From Mesostigma viride (lineage: Eukaryota > Streptophyta > Mesostigmatophyceae > Mesostigmatales > Mesostigmataceae), in assembly GCA_009746045.1 (NCBI GenBank), contig RPFO01001810.1, positions 1 to 31,589 on the forward strand: DNA of 31,589 nt, read 5' to 3'. The notes beneath the pieces are model-generated. The model was given only the letters and a program-made list of their open reading frames with translations. It had not been told where the DNA came from and ran no database searches. How positions within the stretch are numbered: position 1 is the first letter of the stretch; every line of letters begins with the position of its first letter. Below are positions 1 to 10,146 of the stretch, in pieces. The position numbers were made by a program, and so were the translations under genes.

Positions 1-886
1 ATGAGAGAATGAAAGAAGGATGTCGTGCCGCGTGTCGCGGATCCGCGGAGGGCGCGGACGGGTCGACGCCCCGGGCGCCGCGTCGAACTCGCCGCGCTCC
101 GGTCCGGCATCTCGCCTAAGCGGATTGCCTCTAGGTTGGACGGGAAACGGGAGTCTTGGCGAGCTGGAGGAAGCGTGGGGATCGCGGTGTCGCCGTGAAC
201 CAGGCTTCAGCACGCCGTTGGGCTGGTAACATGCTCCTGAGCGCGCCCATACCGAGCATCGCGCCTCGCAGGCCACAAAGGGGCGCTGGCCCAGATACGC
301 TCTCGACTCCCCGGGGCGGACAAACACGATCTGGCCGAGTTGGGCGGCGTCGCCCCGCCGCGCCCGCGGCCTTGCGCGCGAAATCGGAAAGATCGACTTC
401 ATCGCGCGGGTCGGGACGAGTTTTGCGCAGGAAAGCGGAACGTTGGTGGGCTTCAGACGCTCGAGAATCATCTCGCACAAAGATCCGTTCTTGGGGATGC
501 CCGGCGACGCCTCCGCCGGCTCGTCGAGCGCTGGCGGCGATCCGCCACGAGGTGCGCCATCCTCTCCGGGTCGGTGTTGGGCGTCCATCATTTCGCGCAA
601 CTGAGTTTGTCATGGCGTCCACGGCGTCGTACGACATCTTCTCGCACATGCTCGTCGCGCGTCCATCTCCTGCAGCTGGCTTCCGGGGAAGTCCGGGTAC
701 CCGCCCGAAAAGCCTCAGCGCCCTGGCCATCGTCAAGCCCCTTGCGACCCGTGGAGCAGAACGGGGCGTCCTCGCCGGGTACTCGAGTCCCGGGGCCGTG
801 GCCGACGCGAACGCCGCCGCCATGACGGCGTGGTGCGCGACCCGCGGGCGGGTCGTCCGCGCACAATCCCACGCGCTCCTCGCCAT
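1..886 (-). CDS. Unidentified protein gene, frame-interrupted, runs off left edge
   Basis: No family recognised. On the minus strand coding-like sequence begins near the ATG at 886 (or an internal ATG near 823) and passes through several reading frames before an open frame that crosses position 1. Pieces with natural-looking composition include an Ala-rich start, a stretch ending QLQEMDARR near 670, CEKMSYDAVDAMT near 610-650, and LREMMDAQHRPGED near 560-600 followed by ILERLKPTNVPLSCAKL. Successive frame changes mostly fit loss of one base each; one step needs two lost bases or one gained. The last frame has no stop before the window edge, so the 3' end is outside. It could be one broken gene or two short genes; orientation is inferred from continuity of the fragments. 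Confidence 0.35.
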
Positions 887-963
887 AGTCGTCCGAAACG
901 CGGGCGCGGCCGGGAGGGCGTCCGCGTGACGGGACCGCGCGTCGATCTGCGATTCGGCGGCAT

Positions 964-1681
964 CGTTTGTTCGGTATATCAGTCAGCCGAATATTTATGC
1001 CGATGGTAAGCAATATTACAAAATAAAACGGGGCGGCATGGAACGGACCCCGTCGCCGCGACGGCAGCCGGAGAAACAAGGAGACCGCAAAGGACGAAGT
1101 CGGACGTTCCCGTTGTTTCCCTTGCGGAACATGGAGATCGATTAGTCCGTTAGCGCAGACAGCCGCCGGGACGTTGAACACGTCCGTCGGGAACTGCCCA
1201 GTCCAGCCCCGTTGGTGGACATCAACCGCGCGGGGGGCGTACGCCGCGGAGGACGCGAGACAGCGCGAAGGAGGCCGGCGAGCGCCAAGGCGGAACGAGC
1301 GAGGGTCATGGCCATAGCCATGACGAACGACCTGCGCCGCGTTGTCGCGAAGAATTGCGCGCACGCCTACGAGACGCCGCGAGGTGTCCGTTTCTTCATT
1401 TACGGCGCCAGGAGGTGGAAGGCGAAGGACGATTTCGCCCGCAAGTCTCGGCGTTCCGCAAGTTTCGTCCGGAAAGAGGCCGAGAGACTCGAGGTACGAG
1501 TCGTGCCTCCGGATCATGGACGCGCCGTTAAAATCCGGGAAAACGCCGAACCGTCGAGCACGAACCCGTTCGGTTCGAGCTCCGCCTCCCGCTATGCTTA
1601 TGAATAAACGAACCAATTTACGTCCTATTATTTCTCGCACATGTCTATTGGAAACCGACCATCTATCTAGGATCGCGCGCG
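964..1681. other. Unresolved region with competing weak ORFs on both strands
   Basis: No gene can be fixed here. AT-rich stretches at about 965-1030 and 1605-1680 look intergenic. Between them a plus-strand frame ends at a TAA at 1605-1607 and contains VRFFIYGARRWKAKDDF. The opposite strand is open in a frame containing DSYLESLGLFPDE, and from an ATG at 1309 a short hydrophobic start, MTLARSALALAGLLRAVS, could join by one frameshift to a frame with PTDVFNVPAAVCANGLIDLH. Third-position GC is lower than in the solid genes of this window for both strands, so neither is compelling. A small minus-strand secreted or membrane protein (about 1010-1309) is the guess I like best. Confidence 0.2.
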
Positions 1682-2200
1682 CTATGAGGTGTCGGTGTAG
1701 ACGGTAGATCGCGCGTCACTTTTTAGATCGTTTGCGCCGCGGAAGGGTAGAACGGCGCGATGGTTCCGGTCCCGGCACGAGCCGACGCGGTACGACGGCG
1801 GTGTCTCTTCTGCGCCTCGTCGTGTCCCCGCCGGGCGGGTTATGAAGTGATGTTCCCGTTCTCGAACGGGTAGTCGACCATAGAGGGGATGTTCGTCCAA
1901 GGTCGATCGCGTACGGGGTCTGAGTAGCCGCGACGAACCGGTTCGGAAACAGGGATCGCGATGTTGGGGTCTTGGAAGAGCCGGTCGGGAGGCGCGTGCC
2001 CAGAGCGCGTCCATCGGGTCGTGGAGGTCGAGTCCCGATTGAACATGGATCGATTGTTCGTGACCGCGTGGACACCGCCCGAATGCCGCGTCCGTGTCCG
2101 GGTTCCGGGCCCGTGTCCGGCTCGCGCTCAGCTCTCGTCATTCGCTTCTTGACGGTTATAGGGGCTCCGGTTCTCTTTCCGCGGAGTGCGCGGGGCACGA
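1682..2200 (-). CDS. Hypothetical protein, frame-interrupted
   Basis: No recognised family. The best-supported piece lies at 1840-2046 on the minus strand: it begins MFNRDSTSTTRWTRSG, continues PNIAIPVSEPVRRGYSDP and ends VDYPFENGNITS before a TAA at 1840. Codons here favour C or G at the third position, as in the window's solid genes. Upstream coding appears to continue in a neighbouring frame (PDTDAAFG, then VHAVTNNR) to about 2160-2200, and downstream another open frame ends at 1682. Abundant Pro, Arg and Asn and the lack of hydrophobic segments suggest a soluble or virion-associated protein, but that is a guess. True boundaries depend on whether the frame changes are real. Confidence 0.35.
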
Positions 2201-2279
2201 CGACGAGTTGCGCACACACTGTCTGCGTCCGCGTCGCGTTCGTGGCGCCTAGCCGTTCAATGACCCGGCATGTCGCTAT

Positions 2280-3044
2280 GTGATTCTATCAGTATCCGGG
2301 GATATTTATTTACCTTTCGCGGCTTCTCGATCGTCCCGAATCGCGCACTTCACCTCCGGTGGTCCGGCATCTCATTCGCTGGCGCGGGGTGCGTTCGAAC
2401 GGGGTCCGAAAATAATCGCGGGGTACCTCACCGACGATGGCCGCGATCGCTCGATCAGTCCTCGCGCTCCTTTCCGCGCGGTATGGTCCTCGTCCTGGCG
2501 ATCCGTCGACGTCCGCGGCGGCGCGTTCGCGGAAAACGTACTCGCGGGCGAAAGCGGATCCTCCGACGAACCCGAGGGTCGCACCGTGTACCTGATAGGC
2601 CGCACGAGCCCTACCGTCGCTAACTTCTCCGGCGTCCACACGATCGAGTCCGATCGCAAGTCGGCGCCGGCCCGAGGCCGTACACCCACTCGTGGCGTTC
2701 GACGAATCGGCCGTCCGCCGTGGACATGGCGTGCCACATGACGGAGGACGACCGGTGGGGAAGTCCGCGGATTACGTCCTGGAACACCCGACATCGCGAC
2801 AATCAAGTAACGTAGCCTCCTGCTGCTGCTGAAGCTGTGCCGGCCTGTGACCGGCTGGGGGAGGAGACGGCCGACGAAATGGAGTCCAACGTTCCTGCAC
2901 GCCGTCCCTTTCGCGGACGCCGAACGGATGTGCCGACGAGCGGGGCTTGTTGCTACCGTGTTGGGGGCTACCTTGAACGAGGACAACGCCGTCACGAAGA
3001 CGCACCTCGCAAAACACTACCCAAAAGCCGATTACGCGGTCTAG
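2280..3044 (+). CDS. Hypothetical protein, frame-interrupted
   Basis: Not recognised. Four plus-strand pieces follow one another through frame changes that each fit one missing base: a piece with AENVLAGESGSSDEPEGRTV and VYLIGRTSPTVANFSGVHT (about 2515-2665); one with YTHSWRSTNRPSAVDMACHM (2681-2755); one with SADYVLEHPTSRQSSNVA (about 2765-2815); and a last piece holding LCRPVTGWG and ADAERMCRRAGLVATVLGA that ends KADYAV at a TAG at 3042-3044. The consistent direction of the shifts argues for one gene. The start is uncertain; the ORF is open from about 2280. Competing minus-strand frames exist (for example IVWTPEKLATVGLVRPIRY at about 2590-2650), so strand is only moderately supported. No domain or transmembrane segment is evident. 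Confidence 0.35.
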
Positions 3045-3227
3045 TCGCGTCCGCCCTGGACGCTCGTGGGACGACGTCGCGGATCGACTAGACAGCTACG
3101 GACTATGGTCCTGTTTACGCGAGTGCATGAGAAGCATGAGAAGACGCGCGGTTTATAGGAACGGATTTTTATTAGTTAGGCATTCACACGTTCATTCGTC
3201 GCACGGGGCAAGCGGATCGTCCAGGCT

Positions 3228-3746
3228 TCAGGCGTCCGTCTTGCCGTTGCCCGGCTCCTCTTCGGCATCGGCGAACTTCCCGCCTTGCGGGTGGACGAGT
3301 TCCCGAGCAGGTACTTGAGCGCGAAATCGCCCGCGGTCCACCCGTTTTGCAACAGGTGCTGGCTCTGGATGGCCTGCCCCTTGCGCCGGATCTGGTTCAA
3401 ACACTTGCGCACGTCCCCGACCGTCAGCTCGGGGATCGACGAACTCATGACCTTGTTCTTTTTGGGCTCGGTCTCGACGCCGGAATCGCCGGTCTCTTCG
3501 CGCGCCGCTCGCCTCGCGGGCTTGCGCGCGAGTCGGTTTCCATCTTCACCTCGGCGACCGCCGGGGCGGGGGCGGGATCCGCGGAGGCGGACTCGGGCTT
3601 GTCGTGCGATGGGGCGGGGCGGCGGCGGGGGCGTCCTTGGTCTTCCTGGCCTTCTTGGCCTTTGGTGGCCCGTCCGCCGTCGACGACTCGACCAGGATCT
3701 CGACGTCCTTGGACACGGAAGAGTGGGAGGCGTGAGAGGTCGTCAT
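3228..3746 (-). CDS. Low-complexity N-terminus plus short helical domain, unidentified, frame-interrupted
   Basis: Begins at the ATG at 3744-3746 (MTTSHASHSSVSKDVEI). The N-terminal half is Lys-, Pro-, Ala- and Ser-rich (KAKKARKTKDAPAAA, then ADPAPAPAVAEVKME) and looks disordered. A compact segment follows: SIPELTVGDVRKCLNQIRRK and GWTAGDFALKYLLGN (about 3320-3440), probably a small helical domain. The last frame ends EEEPGNGKTDA with a stop at 3228-3230. Joining needs frame changes near 3600, near 3530 and near 3285, each compatible with one lost base. It is divergent from the VLTF3 gene, with about 145 bp of shared upstream DNA. No family is recognised; a basic, disordered linker joined to a small domain would suit a DNA- or protein-binding virion or regulatory factor, which is inference. 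Confidence 0.55.
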
Positions 3747-3890
3747 CGTGGGGTCGGAGGAGATCTATGCTACATGCGCGGAAAAAAGATCCCGTCCGCT
3801 GAACGAACCTCCCCGCCGACGCGACCGACGGAGCATAAAAGGGAGCGACCCGCTCGACCTCGGTCGCGAACGGAGAATCTGCGCGTTGTT

Positions 3891-5163
3891 ATGATAGGGA
3901 CGAGCAGGATGTCCGCGCCGTCCGCGCCCTCGTCGGACGGGCGCGCCGTCCCGGCCGCGGCCAAAATATGTTCCTCTACTCCCGTGGTGACCGGACGCGT
4001 GAAGTCGGCGGGGATGTCCAAGACGCTGTCCACGGTGGAGTCCAAGATGCGGGAGTGCATGGAATTTTTCGAGAAGAGGAGGGGGGAAGTCGACGCGATG
4101 AGGAAGGAGGTCCGGGACATGGAGGCGCGGCTCGAGGGGTCCTCGGACCCCGTCGAGGCGGCGGAGTTGAGGCGGAAGATCCGAAAGGCGGCGGACGCCG
4201 TACGGGTCATCGAGACGGGCGAGGACGAGATCGAGTTCCTGCTGGACGCCGCGCCCGTCTACCGAGACTACGTCGTGGCCGTATCGGATTCCAACCGGAA
4301 GCGCCAGAAGACGCAGGGAGGGGGGAGAAGACGGGAGGGGGGCCGAGACGGGAGGCGGGGCGAGCGGCGACTCGAAGCCGATCGACGTCAACCGTCGGTC
4401 CCTGTACCGCGATTTCATGAGGGCCATCGAACGGTACCACTACCTCCCGTTCGAGGACGAGCAGGGCCAGGTGGCCGTCGAGTGCCAGCGCGAGGACCAG
4501 ATGGTCGTGTACGGTTTCTGCGCGGAGTGCGAGGTCAACATGGTGGAAGTCGTGGCGGACGGCGCGCTCGTCTGCTCGCGATGCGGGACGTGCGAGCCCG
4601 CGCACAACGACGGCGTCGAGGCGTTCCCCTACGGCACCTCGATCAACAACGCGGACTACTGCTACAAGCGCATCAACCATTTCAACGAGACGCTGTCCCA
4701 ATTCCACGCGCGCGAACGGTCCGTCATCCCCGACGAGGTCGTGGACGCCGTGCGCGCGGAGTTCAAGAAGGCGCGCATGACCGCCGCCTCGGACATCACC
4801 CCCGAGAACGTGCGCAAGTTCCTGCGGAAGTTGAAGATGTCCAAGTTCTTCGAACACCGGTTCCAGATCACGCACATCCTCGCGGGCACGTCGCCGCCCA
4901 CCATGACCACGGAGCAGGAGGAGCGGTTGCGGAACATGTTCCGCATGATGCAGGCCCCCTTCGAGGAGGTCTGTCCCAAGGACCGCAAGAATTTTTTGAA
5001 CTACTCCTACTGCCTGCACAAACTGTGCGAGCTCATGAGCTACGACCAGTTCATCCCGTACTTCCCCCTGCTGAAGAGCCGGGAGAAGCTGTGGGGACAG
5101 GATGTCATTTGGAAGGGGATTTGCAAAAAGTTGGGGTGGCAGTACATTCCTAGCACTTCGTGA
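3891..5163 (+). CDS. VLTF3-like late transcription factor (one frameshift)
   Basis: Member of the poxvirus late transcription factor VLTF3-like family, a near-universal nucleocytoplasmic large DNA virus protein that drives transcription of late, mostly structural, genes. The N-terminal part (from ATG 3891 or 3909) is a predicted coiled coil (FEKRRGEVDAMRKEV) leading to EDEIEFLLDAAPVYRDYV, the region that normally precedes the zinc ribbon. The C-terminal frame (248 codons from ATG 4417, open further upstream) has four zinc-ribbon cysteines in FCAEC and VCSRCG. Then come the family signatures KRINHFNETLSQF, RKFLRKLKMSKFFEHRF, CPKDRKNFLNYSY, FPLLKSREKLWGQD and WKGICKKLGWQYIPS. The two parts lie in different frames; the switch falls in G-runs at 4320-4325 or 4337-4342 and needs one extra or two missing bases. 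It ends facing PCNA. Identification is firm; whether the gene is intact is not. Confidence 0.93.
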
Positions 5164-5279
5164 GACGCGGATCGCGATACCGAGGTGATGAATGTTATTT
5201 TATTATGATTATGAATACGAATTGTCTTGCATGCGCATACGATCGAGCTCACACGCCCAACTACGTTTCTACGACGCGG

Positions 5280-6059
5280 TCACTCCGCGTCCATCTGGTC
5301 GCCCGAAATCTTCGGGGCCAGCGCGTACAGCAGCGTCCCCAGGTCGCCCACGCGGTACTTGACGATGATGGGGTACTCGGGACTCAGGAACAGGTTCACA
5401 CTGCTGCACAGTCCGCCCGCCTTCGCGAACGTGCACAGGTATCGCAGCGAGAACTCCTCGTCGATCGCGTCGTCCTCCCCCGTCTCCACCTTCATGTTGG
5501 GGAACGTCTTCCCGATTTCGAGCACGCACGACCCGATGTCGCCCTCGCACGCGAACACGATGTCCTCGCCCGTGCACTTGATCCTCACGTTGTCGGACAC
5601 GATCGACAGGTCGCGGCAGATCTTTTGGAATTCCGAGCTCGCCATCGTCACGAGCGTCATGTACTGCTTTTCGGGGATGCTGAGGGACTGCTCGTCGATG
5701 TCCAGCAGCTTCATCTTGTACGACCACCTCGCGCTCTTGTCCGCGTTCGAGATGTGGATCTCCATCACGTCCATGGACGCCGCGTCCAACTTCATCTCCA
5801 GTTCGTCCGACACCCCGACGTTCTTGATCAGTTTGAACATGTTCACCAGGCTGATGCCCACCGTGCACGGTTTCGTGCAGACGTACTCCTCGATCTTATC
5901 GGCCTCCAACAGCACGTGGAATAGGGCGCAGTGCGCGTTGTCGAAGGCCGTGATGCGGACGCCGTCCGATCCGAAGTAGAAGTTCACGTCGTTGGTCAGC
6001 TCTTTCAACGCCTCCACCAGCAGCTTGATAGAGGACCCTTGGACTGTCCGGAACTCCAT
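5280..6059 (-). CDS. PCNA sliding clamp
   Basis: Proliferating cell nuclear antigen homologue, the trimeric ring that tethers DNA polymerase to the template. From the ATG at 6057-6059 it is 259 residues, the usual PCNA length. A start at 6098 would add 13 residues, but MEFRTVQGSSIKLLVEALKE aligns with the usual N-terminus, so I prefer 6059. Family features are the FDNAHCALFHVLLEADKIEE region, GISLVNMFKLIKNV (the classic clamp helix), SDNVRIKCTGEDIVFACEGD in the second domain, and SLRYLCTFAKAGGLCSSVNL followed by PIIVKYRVGDLGTLLYALAP at the C-terminus. The reading frame is intact. It converges with VLTF3 across an AT-rich 116-bp gap that probably holds the 3' ends of both transcripts. Many viruses of this phylum encode PCNA, so it fits replication but does not place the lineage. 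Confidence 0.97.
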   Translation of the reverse strand: MEFRTVQGSSIKLLVEALKELTNDVNFYFGSDGVRITAFDNAHCALFHVLLEADKIEEYVCTKPCTVGISLVNMFKLIKNVGVSDELEMKLDAASMDVMEIHISNADKSARWSYKMKLLDIDEQSLSIPEKQYMTLVTMASSEFQKICRDLSIVSDNVRIKCTGEDIVFACEGDIGSCVLEIGKTFPNMKVETGEDDAIDEEFSLRYLCTFAKAGGLCSSVNLFLSPEYPIIVKYRVGDLGTLLYALAPKISGDQMDAE

Positions 6060-6190
6060 GGCGAAATGGACAGCGCAGACGTCCGACGGGAGTGTCACGA
6101 CAACGGGACGAGAAATTCGTCCTCCTCCGCCGAACGCGCGGCGTGTGATCGAGTCGATGGACGACGAGAAGCTCGGCCGAGCGTGCTTAT

Positions 6191-6454
6191 CTACGTCGCG
6201 GGCGGGCCGATGCTTTGTAGGATCGTGTAACCGTTGAACGTCGGGTCGGGAACGTTCTGCAGCCCGCCGCCCGGCTCGTCCGACCTCTCCATGATGTACA
6301 GGTACGGCACCCCTTCGAAGCGGGCCGAGTACAGCCTGTGGTCGCCCACGTCGATCGGGTTCGTCGTGAACATCATCTCGCCCGTCGCGAAACGGATGCG
6401 GGACACGTTCACCGTCCGCGCCTCCAGCGTCTTCACCGGTTTCGGGTCCGACAT
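6191..6454 (-). CDS. Small hypothetical protein (87 aa)
   Basis: Intact 87-codon frame from the ATG at 6452-6454, starting MSDPKPVKTLEARTVNVSRI and containing EGVPYLYIMERSDEPGG. Codons are strongly GC at position three, like the solid genes here, and the frame fills the gap between PCNA (same strand, downstream) and the divergent gene at 6600. No transmembrane segment, signal peptide or metal-binding motif is visible; composition suggests a small soluble beta-rich protein. The roughly 145-bp AT-rich space up to 6600 is shared by the two divergent genes and contains a T8 run and a GTATAC. I do not recognise the family. Confidence 0.7.
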   Translation of the reverse strand: MSDPKPVKTLEARTVNVSRIRFATGEMMFTTNPIDVGDHRLYSARFEGVPYLYIMERSDEPGGGLQNVPDPTFNGYTILQSIGPPAT

Positions 6455-6599
6455 GATCTGCGCCTCCCTCAGTGGTCTCTAGTAACCTCGCGAGAATATT
6501 CTCCGCGACGGGATCGCGACGGTATCGGGCCGACAGGCGTCGAAACTCGTTTCAGCGGGCCGATTTTTTTTATCCGCGCAAAAGTATACCCCGTCCGCC

Positions 6600-7076
6600 A
6601 TGGCCAAGACTCGCTCCCAGTGCCGCGACTCCTCCCTGCGTCACGATCGCGAACTCGTCGAGCTCGTCATGTCCGGCATCCACAAGGGGTGGGCGGTCAG
6701 CATGACGGACGACGGGGAGGTCGTGTTCGACATCCCGGCGGACGACGACATGGAGGAGGACGTTTCCTGCGACGAGTGCGACACGGACGACGACTACGAC
6801 GACGACGAGGAACCGGAGGAGGCGGGGACGGCCGCGGCCCCGCCGCGATCTAAGACGGCGCCGCGACGATCGAGGTGCGAGGGCGAGCTCGTCGGCGGAC
6901 TCGAGACGCACGAGTTGCCCGACGACGACGAGGCCATCCACGCCGTCCGCGCCATCCTGGGAATGCTCGAGCCCGGTCGATGCGACCCGGCGGGCCGGCG
7001 ACAAGACTCGGCCTCGACCAAGGTGTTCGTCTTGGGCGATGGCAAGCGCGTCCGGGTGACGGTCGAGGCCGAGTGA
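6600..7076 (+). CDS. Acidic hypothetical protein (158 aa)
   Basis: Intact frame from the ATG at 6600. The N-terminal third (KTRSQCRDSSLRHDRELVEL, then KGWAVSMTDDGEVVFDIPAD) appears folded. Residues about 44-75 form a strongly acidic tract of Asp and Glu with two cysteines (VSCDECDTDDDYDDDEEPEE). After a Pro/Ala/Arg linker comes a short segment, DEAIHAVRAILGMLEP, and a C-terminal strand-like piece, TKVFVLGDGKRVRVTVEAE. A TATAC lies 10 nt before the start, preceded by a T8 run. The acidic tract resembles histone- or DNA-mimicking tails in general terms only. No family is recognised and no function assigned. Confidence 0.75.
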   Translation: MAKTRSQCRDSSLRHDRELVELVMSGIHKGWAVSMTDDGEVVFDIPADDDMEEDVSCDECDTDDDYDDDEEPEEAGTAAAPPRSKTAPRRSRCEGELVGGLETHELPDDDEAIHAVRAILGMLEPGRCDPAGRRQDSASTKVFVLGDGKRVRVTVEAE

Positions 7077-7137
7077 CGACGACGCGCATCCGCTACGGCA
7101 TTTATTTGTCGGCTCTAATTATAAACCGCGAACGGTC

Positions 7138-8504
7138 ATGAACGCGAGCCCGGACATACTCCAAGCGTTCAAGGCGTTCTTGGAGGAACAGCAGCACGCC
7201 AAGATGGACCCTGACCGCACCGAGGCGGACGAGAACGTCCTGAACCGCATCTACGACCAGATCGTCAAGCCCACGACCGTGATGGAGGCGCGCGGGTCGT
7301 TGCAGAAGGCCAACCCGTTCTCCGACCGGCAGACGTACGTCGTCCAAGAGCGCGACACGTGGTCGTCCATCGCCGCCAGGTTCAACACCATGCCCGAGGA
7401 ACTCATCATCGCGAACCCCCACGTGTCCCCGCGGACGCTCTCCGCCGGTGATCTGCTCATCGTGCCGAAGCCGTACACGTACGAGGACTTCGTCACGTCG
7501 ATCGTCGTGCCCGACGGTCGCGGGTTGGCGAACGCGACGTACGCCGGTGGGATCCAGGCGGGCGAGGGAGGAGGGGGGAGGCCGGCGACGGGACCGTCAA
7601 GGGGGCGATCGACGCCAAAGCCTCGGGCCTGTTCCAGAGTTTTCTCAACAAGGTCGGACAATACGGGACCATCGGAAAGGCGGCGAGCACCGCGATGGGC
7701 GGGATGGCCAAGCTGGGCGCGTACGCCCCCGCGGCCGCGCAGGTCGGCATGGGCATCAAGCAACTGGGGCAAGGAGGGGTGTCGAGTCTGATGGCCGTTC
7801 CGATGATCGCGTCGGGGCTGTACGGCGGGTACAAGACCTACAAGCACGGCCCGAGTCTGACGGACACGGTCATGTCCGCTATGCCGATCGCCGGGTCCGC
7901 GCTCGGCCCGGCCGCCTTCGCGTTGACCAGCGCCGCCAAGACCGCGATGGACAGCGGGCTGGCCGCGAGGTACGACCCCGCGAGCAAGTGGCAGACCGCC
8001 AAGAACATGGCGTCCAACGTCCGTCTCGCGCCGATGGCCGCGGCCCTCGCGTCCCAGTACGCGGTCCCGTACCTGGCGTCCGGCATGAGCGCGAACGCCG
8101 AGGCGCTCGCTCGCACCGCTCCGATCGCCGCGTCGGGACTGTACGAGTACGCGCGAGGCAGGAGCTCGCCCAAGGAACTGTTGTCGCTGTACGCGGCCCT
8201 GATGGCGGGCGCGCACGGCCCGGGGATGCGTCCGTCCGACTTCGGCGTACAGACTGCGGTGTCCAACGCGTGGGAGAACACGTCCGGCATACCTCGACGC
8301 GCGTGGGACTACACGACCGGCCTCCCTCGCCGCGCCCTGGAGGGCGTGGGCGAGGGCGTGGATCGAGCGTACTACGAGGCATACAAAGCGATGTTCGGTG
8401 ACACGACACCCGTGGACCCGTTGACCCAAGAGCGAATTTATCCCTGGTTTGCGCGGCTTTTGGAACACGCGAAGATAATGGCGATGAACGGCGGTCGGAG
8501 TTAA
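7138..8504 (+). CDS. LysM-domain protein with long Ala/Gly-rich C-terminus (one frameshift)
   Basis: From ATG 7138. Residues about 66-110 form a LysM domain: TYVVQERDTWSSIAARFNTM, then PEELIIANP and LSAGDLLIVPKPY, the usual alternation of strand, helix, NP turn and LIVP. LysM modules bind N-acetylglucosamine polymers such as peptidoglycan or chitin, so a role in cell-wall or virion-surface contact is plausible. A second part of about 300 residues is rich in Ala, Gly and Met with hydrophobic helices (MAVPMIASGLYGGYKTYKHG; AIAGSALGPAAFA-like), suggesting a membrane-associated or packed virion protein. The switch from frame 7138 to the downstream frame occurs at the G6 run at 7573-7578 and fits one missing G. 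The stop at 8502-8504 overlaps the stop of the convergent MCP-A gene within one TTAA. Confidence 0.8.
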
Positions 8505-10146
8505 TGCAGGAACAACTTCCGCGCGTGGCCGTCCGCGATCTCCAGCACGTTCATCACGCGCGCGTACACGTGCACGCGTCCGTCCGACATCACCGCGCCC
8601 TCCTTGTACACCGGCACGTTCCGGAACTGGAACTTCAGACTCGCCTTGCTCACCTGGCCGAAGTCGAGACTGCCCGACGGATCGTCGCGTTCCGGAAAAA
8701 GCGAGAACGGCATCACGTACACCATCTCGAAATTGTTCTCCACCGGGATGCGAGTGTGGAACTCCGATGGGAGGAAGAAGTTGAACCACACGTTGTCCCT
8801 GGGCGGGTCCCACAGGTCCTGTCCGTTGATGGACAGCGTCGCCCTGTCGAAGAACGCGTTGTCGATCCGAGCGTACAACACCCCCTTCCTCGCCCGGACG
8901 TAGTAGCTCCCCTTGTTCACCATCTCATAGTCCATGTACGGCCTGTTCCCCTCGAAATTCCAGTACTCCCAGTTATAGTTCTTGTCCGGCGCGCCCTCCA
9001 GCCGGTTCTGGTCGGCGCGGAAGAAGAAGATCAGCTCCTTGCACGACCCCGCGAGGTCGTTCAGCAGGTACTCCTTCGTCAATCGGTCCGACTTCCGCAA
9101 GGGGAACTCCAGGTGCTGCGTCTCCGTGATGAGGTAGCGGTGCTTGTTGCGCGAAAACTCTTGTCTCTCGAACTCGTCCAGGAACAGGTATCGCGTCACC
9201 AGAGCGCATTTCAGGATGTCTCCGCCGATCTTTTGGGACGCGAGCGTCTTGTTCGTGTCCGAATACGCTGTCGAGGTCGTCACGCCTGTGACCGCCCCCG
9301 TGTCCTCCTTACCCCCCGTGTACACGTTCACGTCCTTGTACAGGTACCGCTCCGAGTCGGTCGACGGGGCGGAGTCGAATGGGACCTTCTGGAAGTACTT
9401 GAAGTAGTCCGCCCTCAACGGTTTTTGGCTCAACCGCACGCGGATCTCCATTTCGTGATACCTCAACGCCGCGATCGGGAACGCGTGGCCCGGTCGCGTG
9501 TTGAAGAAGAAGCGGAGAGGGACGTACACGTGCTGGTCCGTGAACGTGCCCCGGTTGCCCGCCCCGCCGTGTTCGGATGGCAGACCCGCGATCACGCTCT
9601 TCTCTCGCTCCTTGGTCAACGTGTCCCACACGTGCAGGAAATCCCCCGTCTGCTGCTCGATCAGCGTCTCGCCGATCCACAGCTCCACGGTCTGCGTCAG
9701 GACGTACCCGAGGTCCGAGATCCACGCGGGCTCGAACTGGTCGTGCGTGATGCCCGTGTAGTCCGGGTCCGCGGACAAGGGGTAGTCGTCCGCGAGGAAC
9801 GCCGCCGTGACCTGGACGTTTTCCGTTCCTGACGCTGGGGTCACCATGTCCCCCCCACTCTTCGCATCAATACCGGGATCTTGGCCGTTCCGTAGTTGAG
9901 TCGCGAGATGTTGTAGTACAAGTACATCTGCGTGATCAAGTCCCCGATCCGCGGGACGAGGAAGCGCGCCTCCCCGCCGTACACGGCCTGCTGCGTGGGC
10001 AACACCTCCACGTCCGCCCAACTGAACTTGGTGTGGCGCGAGTAGATGCTCTTGAAATACGTCTTCTCCGGGACCACCGTCAAGAAGTCCTCGAACGCTC
10101 CTCGGCCCTTGAGCCACGTCACGGAGGCGGAAACGTTGTGAGGCAT
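8501..10146 (-). CDS. Major capsid protein paralogue A (one frameshift)
   Basis: NCLDV double jelly-roll major capsid protein, the hexon subunit of the icosahedral shell. The N-terminal frame, from the ATG at 10144-10146, has TYFKSIYSRHTKFSWADVEV and VPRIGDLITQMYLYYNIS, matching the usual opening (FFK..Y.RHTNF, then GDL). The main frame resumes at GDMVTPASG and carries GETLIEQQTGDFLHVWDTL, FPIAALRYHEMEIRVRL, YLFLDEFERQEF, FFLPSEFHTRIPVENNF and VHVYARVMNVLEI. The switch lies at the C7 run (9850-9856) and fits one missing base. Joined length is about 547 residues. It is the most divergent of the four copies and lacks the RFAS-type C-terminus of MCP-C and MCP-D, ending ARKLFLH. It is the only copy on the minus strand, divergent from MCP-B across about 150 bp. 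Confidence 0.93.

Noticed and set aside
8504-9832. Long plus-strand ORF of about 440 codons antisense to MCP-A
   Set aside because: It mirrors the GC-biased codons of MCP-A, is rich in His, Arg and Val in shadow fashion and matches nothing; MCP-A on the other strand is certain.
9850-9856. Programmed ribosomal frameshift in MCP-A
   Set aside because: There is no slippery heptamer plus structure pattern shared with the other breaks, and similar breaks occur in about a dozen unrelated genes; an error or decay is simpler.
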